Source: Calocera cornea HHB12733
Taxonomy: Eukaryota > Basidiomycota > Dacrymycetes > Dacrymycetales > Dacrymycetaceae
Direction of reading: 5' to 3'
Assembly (NCBI GenBank): GCA_001632435.1
Contig: KV424046.1
Location: forward strand, 28,058-92,057
DNA length: 64,000 nucleotides
Shown here: piece after piece, positions 33,820 to 44,600 of the stretch
Numbering within the stretch: position 1 is the stretch's first letter
How the letters are laid out: every line of letters begins with the position of its first letter
Translations under genes and position numbers: made by a program
The notes under the pieces: generated by a model
Databases searched by the model: none
What the model saw: the letters and a program-made list of their open reading frames with translations, nothing else
What the model was told of the DNA's origin: nothing

Positions 33820-36800
33820 TCAGTTCCACTCGCCTGACCCTCTTCTCTTCTGCCGTGCTACACATCCGTAAGTAATCTGCCAGAGATAGCTGTATGTAAG
33901 TGCTTACCCCGCTTGACAGCGCGCTTCTTGGCCTTCTCCGCGGTCTGCTCGACCTGCTCCTGGAAATGCTGGTCCTCCTCGCCCTTTGCCTTGAAATCGA
34001 GCAATATTTGCTCGAACTCCTTCAGCTCTGTATCCGGCTTGGTCGTCTGCTTGTTACTGCGAGCCTGCAAGTGTATATGAGTAACACGCTCAGCTTGCAG
34101 TAAGCGACTCAAGCGTACCTTGCTGAGGATCTCGTTGAACCGCTTGAACACCGTCTCCTCATGCAGCTTGTCCTGATAGAACGGCAGGCCCTCGATCAAC
34201 TTCTTCATGCTGCGCTCCGACTTGAACGGGAGCATCGACATGCAGAATGCGATATCGCGCCATTGTCGTTCGTCCGTCGCGAGCCTGAACCGCTGGCAGA
34301 GCTTCTCGACGATGCTCTCTGCCTGTTTCTCCTTCTCGATGAAGCCAAATATGTACTTCATTGTCCGCTGGAAAGTCTCTTCATCCACGGCGTGGTCACC
34401 AGTGGAGAGGTGGCTGATGACTACAATCGAGTTAGATTGGGGCGTGAATCAGGTGGAGCATGCTTACCGTCTGGCAAGTTGTTGTACACCGCATTGTCCT
34501 TCGATGCCAGCTCGCTGAAGAACAACTTGGCAAGATCGGCGATCCTAGTCTCGTCGTCCTCGAGACACTTCGCCATCTCTCCAAGCTGACCTTTAACCTT
34601 GATCATTCCATTCAAGATCAAATGAGTCAGAACCATGAGCGTGTTCTTCTTGACGGTCAAATCCTTGTCAGCCAGGCCATCGTACAGGCGGTTGCTGTTT
34701 TCATCGATCATGTTGCTGAACGAGATTGCGACATCGCCGAGGGCAATGACAATGTTGCTCCGCATTGTCGGGTCGCGTGATGTCTCCATGATCTTGAAGA
34801 GTAGCAGCAGATTGTCCTCGCAATACAGCGAGCTGACACACATGAACTTGCTCAGTGCGATCGTGGCAGCACGTCGGAGGTAGACATTCTGCCAGTGATG
34901 TCAGTAAGCTCAGCCCTTCGCCCCAAACGTTTCATACCTTGTACACACGAGGAGTACCGCATATCTCCTTGAGCATGGGGCCATATAGCGCCAGAAGGGA
35001 TGCTGGGCCATACAGCAGCTCGCGTTCACGGACACCACTGATGATATCACCAATGTCGTCTTCAGCGTTGCCAGCGACTTGTTCAAGCTCTTCGCCCTCC
35101 TTGGACGCTTCTTTGGTCTTGGACTTCTTATCTAGTTACTTCATTAGTTGAATGCAAAAGTTGAGATTGGACCCGACTCACCCTTAGCAGCTTCGTCTTT
35201 CCGCCTCTTTAACTCTCTCTCGACGAGTTCGAGGTAGACGATATGCTTGATTGCGACATGTCCAACAACGAACACCAGCTGGCTGAGAGCAAAGGCATCG
35301 CCGAAGTCGTTACTGATGGCTGAACCAGGGGTGCGGGTAGCAGTTGGTGATGTCGGCGCGACAGTGTCCGCATCGTCCAAGAGGTTGAATCCAGGCGTAG
35401 GCGGTACACCAGGCTTGTCAAGCGGTTCATTGCGAGCTTTGGGACTGCGGTTCTCCGGCAGAGGCGTGAATGCCCTCCGAGTCAGGTTCTTGACGATCTC
35501 CTGGCAAAGCGTATCCGGCTGCTCCCCGAGGAGATAGATCGTGTTGATTGCCTGCTCGGCCATTCCGAACCTGACATAAACTCAGTACAATTTTATGAGC
35601 CGCGCATGAAGGAGCTTACCACGCTGCAGTCGCGCAGGGCCACTCAATCGCCTCTTCCAACTTCCGGAAGATCGCATTATCCATCGGCAGACGCATCGTG
35701 TTGTCGACGAGAGATCCCTTGACCTTCTTGGCGCTGCCACTCACACGCTGCAATGCAATGCAGGAGAAGCGCGCAAGATTGAGGTCGGCTTTGCCGAACG
35801 AGCCCAAGCCGATCCTCAGGAGCGTCTCGATCTTCTCCGTCACCACCTCCCGCTTGGCCACTGCAAGCATGCCGAGGATCATGATGGCGCCTCGACGCTG
35901 CTGGCGGGGGATCTCCCGCTCGGTTCCATACACGTCCCAAAGCTTGTGCACGACGTCCATCTGGATCTGGCCCTCGTCCATCATGGTCTTGAGGAGCTCC
36001 TCAAGGGAAGTCAGCTCAGCCAAGGTGGCGGAGTATGTAAGCCTGTAAATGATGAGAATCTGTCCCTCGGGACCTAAGAAGAGGCGTACTCGATAAGATT
36101 CTTTGCTATCCTGTTGACGACCTGCTTGGGCTCCAGGTCTGGCGGAGCATCAAAGTACAGGTTCCGATACACCTCAAGAAGTCGCGCTCGGATGCCCTTC
36201 AGCTCCTTGCCGTCTTCTCCGACAACGTTGTTGTCTTTGGTCCAGATGAGGTGGACCATTTTCTTGATACCCATCTTGTGCAAACAAATGAGCCGCAGTC
36301 TACTCTGACAGACGCGGGAATGCATACCTGCGCAGACTCAAACTCGTACTCATGCGCGACGCGGAAGAACTCCATGGCCTCCAAGACCTCCGCTTTGTTA
36401 GTGGAGACAAGCAGCGTGCTCAGGATGTCCATAGAATTCTCGATAATCCGGATGAAGCGGAGTGCATCGGCATAGTACCGCTTCGTGAGCCGTAGCTTGA
36501 TGACCATGTTGCCGTCCATGGCCGCGAGCGCCTGCTCCTGCGTGACGGCGGCGAGGTCGAGCGGCTCTGACTTTCGGGGGGCTTTGATCTTCTTGACCTT
36601 CTTGGCCTTCTTGGGTCGACGCGGAGCCACGGTTGAGGCGTCGTCGTCTTCTGCCCCAGGCTCGGCTTTGACGACCGACTCGTCGGGGTCGTCCGCCTCC
36701 TCCTCTTCCTCGTCCGCCTCTTCCTCTTCGTCGTCGTCGTCGTCGTCGTCCTCAGCCGTCTTCTGACCTTCCTCCTCCTCAGCGTCCCTCTGCCCCTCCA

Positions 36801-38369
36801 GCACGCCCATCTTCTGCTCCAGCGTATTCAGCTCCTCCTTAACCTTCTTATACCTCTCCTGCCACGCAGTGAGGTTCAGCGGGCCCCCGTGTAGGAGCCC
36901 AAAGGGATGGGTGAGGATCAGCCGCGTGATGAGGGCGATGGCGTAGCGGCGGACGGTGCTGGACTTGTCCTCCAGGGAGGCGATGGTGAGCTCTGTGATC
37001 TGCTGGCGCTGTTTCGGGAACTTGGGCGGCAGGCTGCAGCTTGGTCAGTACCGAATAGAATAGGATGGGATAGGGAAGAGAGAGAGAGAGCGGCGGCACG
37101 TACTTGCACAGCTTGGTCAGCGTGGTGATGACCTTTGCGCGCACGTAGCCGTTCAGGTCCATGAAGCGCTCGTTGAGCAGCTCGAACAGCTTCTCGATTT
37201 GCTTCTCCCGCGCCTCTTGCTCGCCCTCCTCCGACAGGGCCAGCTCGCGGATGAGCGTGCCGAGAACCTCGATGAGGGCCATGCGCATCGGGTACGACTC
37301 GCTGTCGAGGTGGGCGAGGAGGAGGGAGATCTGCTTGAGCACGACGCGCGGGAGGAGCTCCGCCATGCGCGTGAGGAAGCGGCCGAAGCTCCGCGGGCCC
37401 TTGCTGTCCTGTGCGGAGAAGCTCTTGCTCGCGATCTCGCGGAGGATCTCCTCTGCGAGCTGCGCGTGGTCAAAGTCCTTTGCGAGCACCGCGAGCACGT
37501 CCGCCATCGGCTCGGAGAGGTGCTCGAAGTACTGCAGGTTCTGCATGATGCTCGTCTGCGCGCTGAACCCCTGCGCGTGCTGCTTCACCGCCAGGCAGAT
37601 GATCCTGTACACCGCCAGCCGGGTGTCTTGGTTCCTCAGGTACGTTTCGTTCTGCGCGATCTGGTACGCGGGGCGGGTGAAGCAGCTTGTCGCGGGTCAG
37701 AACCAGTACACGCCTGGGTGGCAAGGACAACGACCGTGACTCACTTGACGAACGCGTCCCGCTCCGCACTGGTGCTCCACAGCCGGTGCGTCCGCAGCCT
37801 CAGCGCCTTCCCCATGAGCGTAAGCGTCGGGGCGATCTGTTCCTCCCAGTTCCACTTCCCCTCGACCGCCTTCTTCCTCGCCCCGCGCCCCTTCGGCTTC
37901 GCGAGCGTCGCGGCGTCCCCGGGGGCAGTGGCGACCCCGCGCTCCGCGACGGTGACGAACCACTGGAGGAGGAAGGCGAAGCGCTCGATGGTTGGTTTGA
38001 GGGGAAGGAAGGCGGCCGGGTCCTCTGCGTCGACCGCGTGCGAGAGCTGGTCGATCGTCGACTGCAGGCCGGAGGAGATGGAGTCGAGCAGTTTTGACTG
38101 TTGGGCGCCGGTGAGCTGTTCTGAATGCCTGCAAAAAGTGTCACCATGCATTCCCCAGTGCCCCAGATGTCCAGAACGCACTTGATGAAGCTCCTCAGCC
38201 CGTCCCACGTCTCCTCCTCCCCGACATTGTCGACGTTCTCCGCGACAGCCTCGACGACCCGCTCGAGCGCGCCGCCGATGTCGCCGTCCGCAGGGTCGAT
38301 CTCATTCGGAATGGTGTAGTCTTCGTTCTGCAGCGCATGCAGCTCGTCCTGCAGGTTGAAGTCCTGCAT
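33820..38369 (-). CDS. YCS4: condensin complex subunit 1 (Cnd1/Ycs4/NCAPD2)
   Basis: HEAT-repeat subunit of condensin, needed for mitotic chromosome compaction. Twelve exons: 38369-38182, 38128-37745, 37685-37104, 37033-36328, 36274-36090, 36042-35620, 35570-35182, 35131-34938, 34888-34468, 34420-34119, 34064-33908 and 33857-33820, giving 1,322 residues. The middle carries helical repeats, and an acidic stretch encoded near 36,770-36,640 is followed by a lysine-rich one. The C-terminal condensin signature is clear: YLRRAATIALSKFMCVSS, then SNIVIALGDVAISFSNMI, LYDGLADKDLTVKKNTLMVL and THLILNGMIKVKGQLGEMAK, ending in DDETRIADLAKLFFSELASK. Length is normal for fungal homologues. The last small exon (ARQKRRGSGEWN) comes from an in-phase 50-nt intron. 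The start ATG at 38369 is the first in frame after the divergent promoter shared with SEC62. Confidence 0.95.
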
Positions 38370-38687
38370 GTCTTTTCGAGCCGGTGCGGGAGGGGGTGGG
38401 GATAGGCAACGACGGTGGTGCTACGCGCGCTCAATGTCCCGCAGGCGGTCCACGCGACGCGTCCCAGGCCGGGCACGTGAGCTTGCAGGGTGAGCACAGC
38501 CTCCAAAGAAGGGCGCTCCGGCGACGTGTCATGGGGAGAGTGAAACCGCATTTCACACTGAACAAAACTCGTAATAAACGGCGAGCGTGTCCACCGGCAG
38601 AGGGCGGCACACGAGCGCATACATCCTCATCCCGCCCCGCACGCACCTCAGCGTCCACCACACACACCCCGCACACACCACACCAGC
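38370..38687. other. divergent promoter between condensin and SEC62 genes
   Basis: 318 bp between two start codons. No TATA box that I can point to. The SEC62 side is rich in CAC/ACACC. Confidence 0.6.
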
Positions 38688-39675
38688 ATGGCCTCCTTCG
38701 CCGCAAACCAGGCGACCGCCCCGCCAGAACACAGGACCGTCGCCCACTGGCTGCGGTCAAAGTCGGGCCAGAAGACGCGCGTGGGCGTGCTCGACGGGCA
38801 GCGGAAGGACTACTTCAAGGGTGTGTTTGCCGGCGTGCATCTCACATTGCTGCACGAGCGCTGGCGCTTATGGCTCTCCTCCAGGCTCCGCGGCCGTCAA
38901 AGCGCTGCTGTCGCCCGCGTACGCCAAGCTGAAGAAGGTGCCGAAAGTGACGTCCGAGGCGGAGGCTCAGGCGCTGCTGGGCCAGCTGAACGCGAAGGGC
39001 TTCTTCCTGCGCGTCCAGCGCGGGGACAAGGTCACCTCGACGAAGAAGTCGCCCCGCGCGCTGCAAGTCATCCGGCAGCAGGCGTTCCTCGCCCCGGAGT
39101 ACTACGTCTGGCTCATGGACGGCTCCCCGCTCATGATCTACCTCGGCGCAGCAGGCATGGTCGCCGTCGTCTTCGCCGGCGTGCTCTACCCGCTCTGGCC
39201 ACTCAGCATGCGCATCGGTGCGTACTACCTGTCCATGGCGCTGCTCGGCCTCCTCGGCCTCTTCTTCGCAATGACCATCGTCCGCCTCATCCTCTACGTC
39301 CTCACCTGGCTCATCCTCCCCCCGGGCCTGTGGATCTTCCCGCAACTGTTTGCCGACGTCGGCTTCGTACGCCGTTCATTCCCTTTCCTAGAACATCACC
39401 TAACATCACCGCAGTTCGAGTCCTTCGTACCCCTATACGAATGGGACTACCCCAAGAAGAAGAAGGGCAAGAAGAGCAAGAAGCTGGGCAAGGACGCGCC
39501 TCCCGCCGGCGCCTCCTCAGGAAAGAGAGGCAAGGCGCCCGCGCCCGCGCCCGCCCCGCCAACACCCGCAACGCCCATGTCCGGCATCCTCCCCGGCATG
39601 GCGCCCCCGCCCCCGCCCTCCTTCGGCGGCACGCAGCAGGCGTTCATCGAGGAGATCCCGGACGACGCGTCATAG
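38688..39675 (+). CDS. SEC62: Sec62 ER translocation protein
   Basis: Subunit of the Sec62/63 complex for post-translational import into the ER. Three exons (38688-38820, 38885-39366, 39415-39675) encode 291 residues. The N-terminal cytosolic domain includes HWLRSKSGQKTRVGVLDGQR and KGFFLRVQRGDKVTSTKKSP. Two adjacent membrane segments follow: LMIYLGAAGMVAVVFAGVLY and a long one through YYLSMALLGLLGLFFAMTIV. The short loop between them (LWPLSMRIG) is the conserved Sec62 P-L-W-P loop. After LPPGLWIFPQLFADVGFFES and FVPLYEWDY comes a Lys-rich, then Pro-rich cytosolic tail, the likely ribosome- or Sec63-contact region. Complete, with no frame problems. The stop is 73 bp from that of the convergent TPR gene. 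Confidence 0.95.
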
Positions 39676-39748
39676 GCTCGTCTTGGGTAGGGTCATTAGG
39701 CAGGCTAGTGTACAGGACGGCAGAGGAGGTAATGCACGAATCGAGATA

Positions 39749-41319
39749 TCATTTTGCGCTGTCCGGGGGTGGGGCAGCCGCGCGCGGGGGCGGCTGCTTG
39801 CCCCGCGCCCGCTGGACGCGCCTCAGACCCAGCATCGCCTGGTTGTACGCCTCGCTCCAGCGCACCTGGTCCGCGAGCCTATGAGCAGAGGTGAACAGCA
39901 CTTCGGCCGACCGGAGATCGCCCTTCATCTACATGCACATTACCGATCCAGCTCAGTTCACTTCACTTCAATGCGGAAGAGGAAGGGGAAGGAGAAGGAG
40001 AAGGAGAAGGGGAAGGGGAAGTGGTCCGCCGCACGCACCTCGAGCAACGTCGCCTGGTTCGTCTGCACCACCACGCTCGTCCTCCTGCACGCCTCGGGGT
40101 CCTCAGCACCCTCCAGGCCCAGCCGGCCCGCCTCCCGCAGCACGTCCACCGCCCTCTGCCCCCAGAGCAGCGCCTGGCCGAGCTCCGCCCCATCCTCCCC
40201 TTTCCCCTCCGCGCCCGCCGTCATCGCGCGCTGGGCGAACAGCTCCGAGAGGTTGTTGAACAACACCGCGGCGCGGCAGAGGGATGTTGGCGTGGCTGCG
40301 GCTGGGTCCGCGTCCTGGGAGCGGGCGAAGAAGGTCTGCTGGCTCGGAGGGGAGACCTTGAGCGGCAGCTGGGACAGCGCACGCAGGTACAGCGGCACGG
40401 CGTATCTTCGTGTACACGGATCAGCAGGCGCACGACACAGTATGATGGGGGAAGATCGCGCACTCGACGTTCCCCTGCTTGGCGTAGACCGAGCCGAGCC
40501 GCTCGAGCACACTCGCAGTCTCCGCCTTCCCAGCCCAGGACGGCAGTGCCAGCTCCTCCCCCTCCCCCTCCTCCACTCCCTTCCCCTTCCCCTTCCCCTT
40601 CCCCTCTCCAGCCCCCCTCTGCTCCACCCCGCCCCTCAGCAGCTCCTCGACAGCCCAGACCGCCCACTCCTCCTGGACCTTCTCGTCCCCCGCCTCCCCC
40701 GCCAAGTCCGCCATCTTGCTCGCCATCGCCACCCTCCTCGCGCGCATCTCCCCGTCCGCGCTCGCGGCCTCCTCGAGCTCCGCCCACGCCTCATGCAGCA
40801 CCTTGATCGCCTCTGCAAACTCGCCGTTCGCCTCCAGCCGCGCGGCGAGCGCGATGCCGAGCCCAGAGAGCTTCTTCGGCCACGCGGGGCCGAGCGGCCC
40901 CGCGTCCAGCACGCGCGCTGCCTCCCACGCTGAGCGGTAGTAGCGCGCCGAGGCGACCGGCCGGTCCTTCTCCGCCTTGAGCGCTTTGCGCAGGTCGGGC
41001 CGGATGCTCGCCGGGTACGTCGTCATAGAGCTGTAGAACTCGTAGCTGTACGCCGCTTCAGCCCGGCCCTTGCTCATCACAAAGTAGCGCATGAGTAGAC
41101 GCACATAGCGTAAGATGTCCCGGCCAAAGCGAGCGCGATCATCGTCGTGAATATCGTCGAGACCCGGTAGCCCGTCGACCCCCGCGGGTAGGGCTCGGCG
41201 CCGCGCGCATAGTGTCGCTGAGCGTTCGGCGCATCTGCACGCAATCGCGGGGCCAGCAGCCGGCCGGTGGTGGCTCGTGCCCGAGGTGCAATGCGGGCTA
41301 GTTGAGCACAGCGGTGCAT
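39749..41319 (-). CDS. mitochondrial TPR protein, Mgr3/TTC19-like
   Basis: Four exons (41319-41105, 41045-40464, 40405-40039, 39928-39749) encode 447 residues. The N-terminus (MHRCAQLARIAPRARATTGR) is basic and hydroxylated like a mitochondrial presequence. A single membrane helix follows near residues 52-71 (TIFTTMIALALAGTSYA), and the rest is helical with TPR-like repeats (GIALAARLEANGEFAEAIKV, SVLERLGSVYAKQGNVEYAV, VLFNNLSELFAQRA, DLRSAEVLFTSAHRLADQVR). This layout fits yeast Mgr3, the substrate adaptor of the i-AAA protease in the inner membrane, and animal TTC19. Which of these it matches in function is inference. A Gly-Lys/Glu low-complexity loop is encoded near 40,616-40,556. Assignment is moderate because TPR proteins are hard to tell apart by eye. 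Confidence 0.72.
39968..40020. repeat. polypurine (GGGAAG/GAGAAG) tract in intron 3 of the TPR gene
   Basis: About 50 nt of almost pure purine on the plus strand, built from AAGGAG and AAGGGG units. A second, coding tract of the same kind lies at 40556-40616 on the opposite purine orientation. Confidence 0.85.
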
Positions 41320-41619
41320 GTTGGCCAGTCTGATTCAGGCAAGAATGATATGCAGCAAGCAGGGTGAACAGCTCGAGAAGCGCAAGTGGCGCACCCTTCC
41401 CAGGCGCGTTCATGCGCCCATCCACGTCGTCCACGTCGTTCGCGACACGATCCCTGAACAGCGCCTGAAGCCCACCACCGGCGACTGCAGTCCATTCAGC
41501 CCACCCACACCCTCTACTCAGAACCGCCTCCTTTGGGGGTCTGCTGGACTGCTGTCCTTTACAGACGACAGGCTAGCGTGACTCTCTGAGCCATCGACTG
41601 CCAACACAAAAGAGGAGCC
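41320..41619. other. divergent promoter between the TPR and UGGT genes
   Basis: 300 bp between two start codons; no clear TATA box or repeat seen. Confidence 0.55.
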
Positions 41620-44600
41620 ATGCGCGGCAGCTCCCTCGCCACGCTCGCCGCGGGCCTGGGCCTGGTGCTCCTTTGGCCGGGGACCGTCGCGCTCGACTCC
41701 CCCCGCGTGCAAGTCTCCCTGCGCACGTCCTGGCCCGCCCCGCCCCTCCTGCTCGAGATAATGTGCGTCCTCCCCCCTGCTCTTCACACTGCAGTCCTGA
41801 TCTCGGCACAGCGAGACGGCCGCGCACACCAAGCCCGACTCCTTCTTCTCGATCGCGGCGCTGCTCTCCCAGCTGGGCCCGCTCCCCCGCTCCCCCTCCG
41901 AGCAGTACACCTCCGCGCTGAACATCCTGCAGCTGAACAAGCACCTCGCCTCGGACTTCGAGACGAAGGTGTTCGAGCTCGAGATGGCCGCGCACGCGCT
42001 CAGCCCGCTCGTCCGCGCCCACTTTGGCGCCGAGGCCGACGCGGGCGTCGTCAGTGTGCGGGGGTGCGAGAGCTGGGTCGAGTGGGGCGAGGAGAGGGTG
42101 TGCGAGATGGAGCGGCTTAAGGAGCTCGTGAGGGAGAAGAAGTGGCCCCCGTATGCCCTCCCTTGCTCCTCCATAGTCCTGGCCGTGTGGGCTGACGAGC
42201 GCATTGGTGCAGGCCCCCGAAGATATTCCCATTCGACCACATACACGAGCACGACGGCATCACCCCGCACGCGACCATCCTGCACCACGCGGACCCCTCG
42301 GTCAAGTTCTTCGCCTCGGCGCACATGTACCTCACCGTCATCCCCCACATCCGGTGCGCCGTCCCCCCCCCTACCTTCTGAATATATGCTAACGGCGGAA
42401 CAGGTACGTGCTCCGGTGGACACCGCCCTTCGAGGAAGCGGCGCAGCCGGCGTACCTGTCCGGGTGGGGCGTCACCCTCGACCTGAAGAAGACGGAGTAC
42501 TCTGCGCTGGACGACCGGCTGGGGACGACCGCCGGCTCAGGTATTCCCAACCCCTTGCTCCCAGAACAGATCCTAACGGCGAGGCAGACGCGTCCGCCAG
42601 CACTGAGGAGACAGAACGGCCCGACGAGATCGTGCAGCTCATCCGATCCTACCGTGGCCCCTCGTCCAGCGAGCCGGTGGCCGACTCCGACTCCGACTCC
42701 GACTCCGACTCCGACTCCCTAGCCTCAGCCTCAGCCTCGGACGACGCTCCCCCGCCCGGGAACCAAGACCTGCACGCCCCCCTAACAGAAGAAGAGCAGC
42801 TCTCTCTCCCCCTGCAGATCACCCAGCTCGTCCTCTCCGCCCCGGACCCGCTCGCTGCCCTCTCGGCCATCGCACGCTCTTTCCCCGCCTACGCGCCGGT
42901 CATCGCGCGGAGCATGCCGGCGCCGGAGCCGCTCAGCTACGAGCCGCAGCTCACGCCGGGGTTCTCGGCTGTGTGGCTCAACGGCGGGACGCTCACTGCG
43001 AACGAGTTTACTGCTCTCAGGTGGGCCAGCCTCCTCCTAGCCCTAGCGCCGCGTACAGAACTGAGCCCTTGACATGACAGCCTGCCCCGCATCCTCCGCA
43101 AAGAGACGAGCATCATCAGGTCCCTCGCGAGCCTCGGCCTGACCGACGTCCAGGCCGCTATCCTCCTGTCCAACGCCTCTGTCCCGGGCAACGCGGGGGA
43201 AGACTCGGTCACGGAGGGCCGGGTGGACATCCGCGAGGCCGAGGACGAGCAGGGCGTCATCCTCTGGTGGAACAACGTCGCGAAGGACAAGCGGTATCAG
43301 AGATACGTGCCGAGTCTGCAAGGGGTGAGCTGCGGCATCAAACCAATAGGAGGATTGCGCTCATGCCTAGTATCACATTAGCTGCTTCGCCCGACCTACC
43401 CGGGCTCGTTCCATCCCGTCGCGCGCAACATCTACAACGTCGTGCTGTACCTGGACTACGCGAACGGCGAGGCGATCCAGTTCATCGCCGGGTACGTCAA
43501 CACCCTGATCCAGCGCAGCGTGCCCATCCGGTTCGCGACCGTCGGGACCGGCGGGGGCGACTCGAAGCGCGTCGCGCGGGTGGTGAACTATCTTGTCCGC
43601 ACCTACGGGCGGTCGACCGCGATGAAGTTCCTCACTGCGCTCGGGACGGACCCTTCGACGGCGCTCGACGGGCCTGTGCCGCTGTCCGCTATCAGGCGGG
43701 TGTACACCGCTTGGTTCGCTACACTCGATACCCCAGTCGCGGAAGGGAAGGAGGCGAAAAGCTGGGAAGAGATCATCGACACGCCGGACGAGGTGACGGA
43801 CGGCGGCGAGCGGTGGGCCAAGCGGCTTGGTGTCTACGGCGAGCCGGGCGGGTTCGTCAACGGAAAGTGGATTCCTTACGATGATGTGAGTGGCATGGGA
43901 GATTCGATGAACTCTGCTGACGGGAAGCAGACTTTCATGATGAAGATGCAGAACGAGGCCGGTCGTTGTTTGCAGCACCTCCAGGGCGAGGTGAGTCTTG
44001 CACTCTCCCACAAGGGAGCGAAATTGAACTGCAGCTCAGCTCTACTACGGCCGCATTGATGACCTGGAAGACGTCGACACGTACTTCTATCGACTGCCTG
44101 GGACGACGAAGCGGCTTAGCCGGTTTGTTCAACCTACAACAGATCGACCGCTGAAGATCGTGGATCTGCAGCAGGTGTTCCCCAAAACTGGCTGGCATAG
44201 CAGGTGGATATGGCCGAGTAAGTCTAGAGATCAGCATGCCCCCTCGCAGATCTGATGAGAATACGTCAGCTGGAGACAGTGATGTGCCTATTTCTCTCTG
44301 GCTCGTCGCGGATTTCTCATCCACGACGGGCGCTGCCCTCGCCCGCGAAGCGATCATGGCTCTCGAGACTGATTCTCGCCTCCGACTGTCGTTTGTACCT
44401 TCATCAACTCAGCATGAGCTGTCAGAGAATCCGAGTGCCATGCCGTTGACTGACCTACTCTATCGCCTCACATTAACCGATAGGCTGTCGACGGCGACTC
44501 CCGATGAACTGCTGAATCTCATCACACAAGGGGGCCATCCGGAACTACATGAGATGATGGACGAGTCGCAACGGTTGCTGCTGCAAGAGGCTAGTGATAG

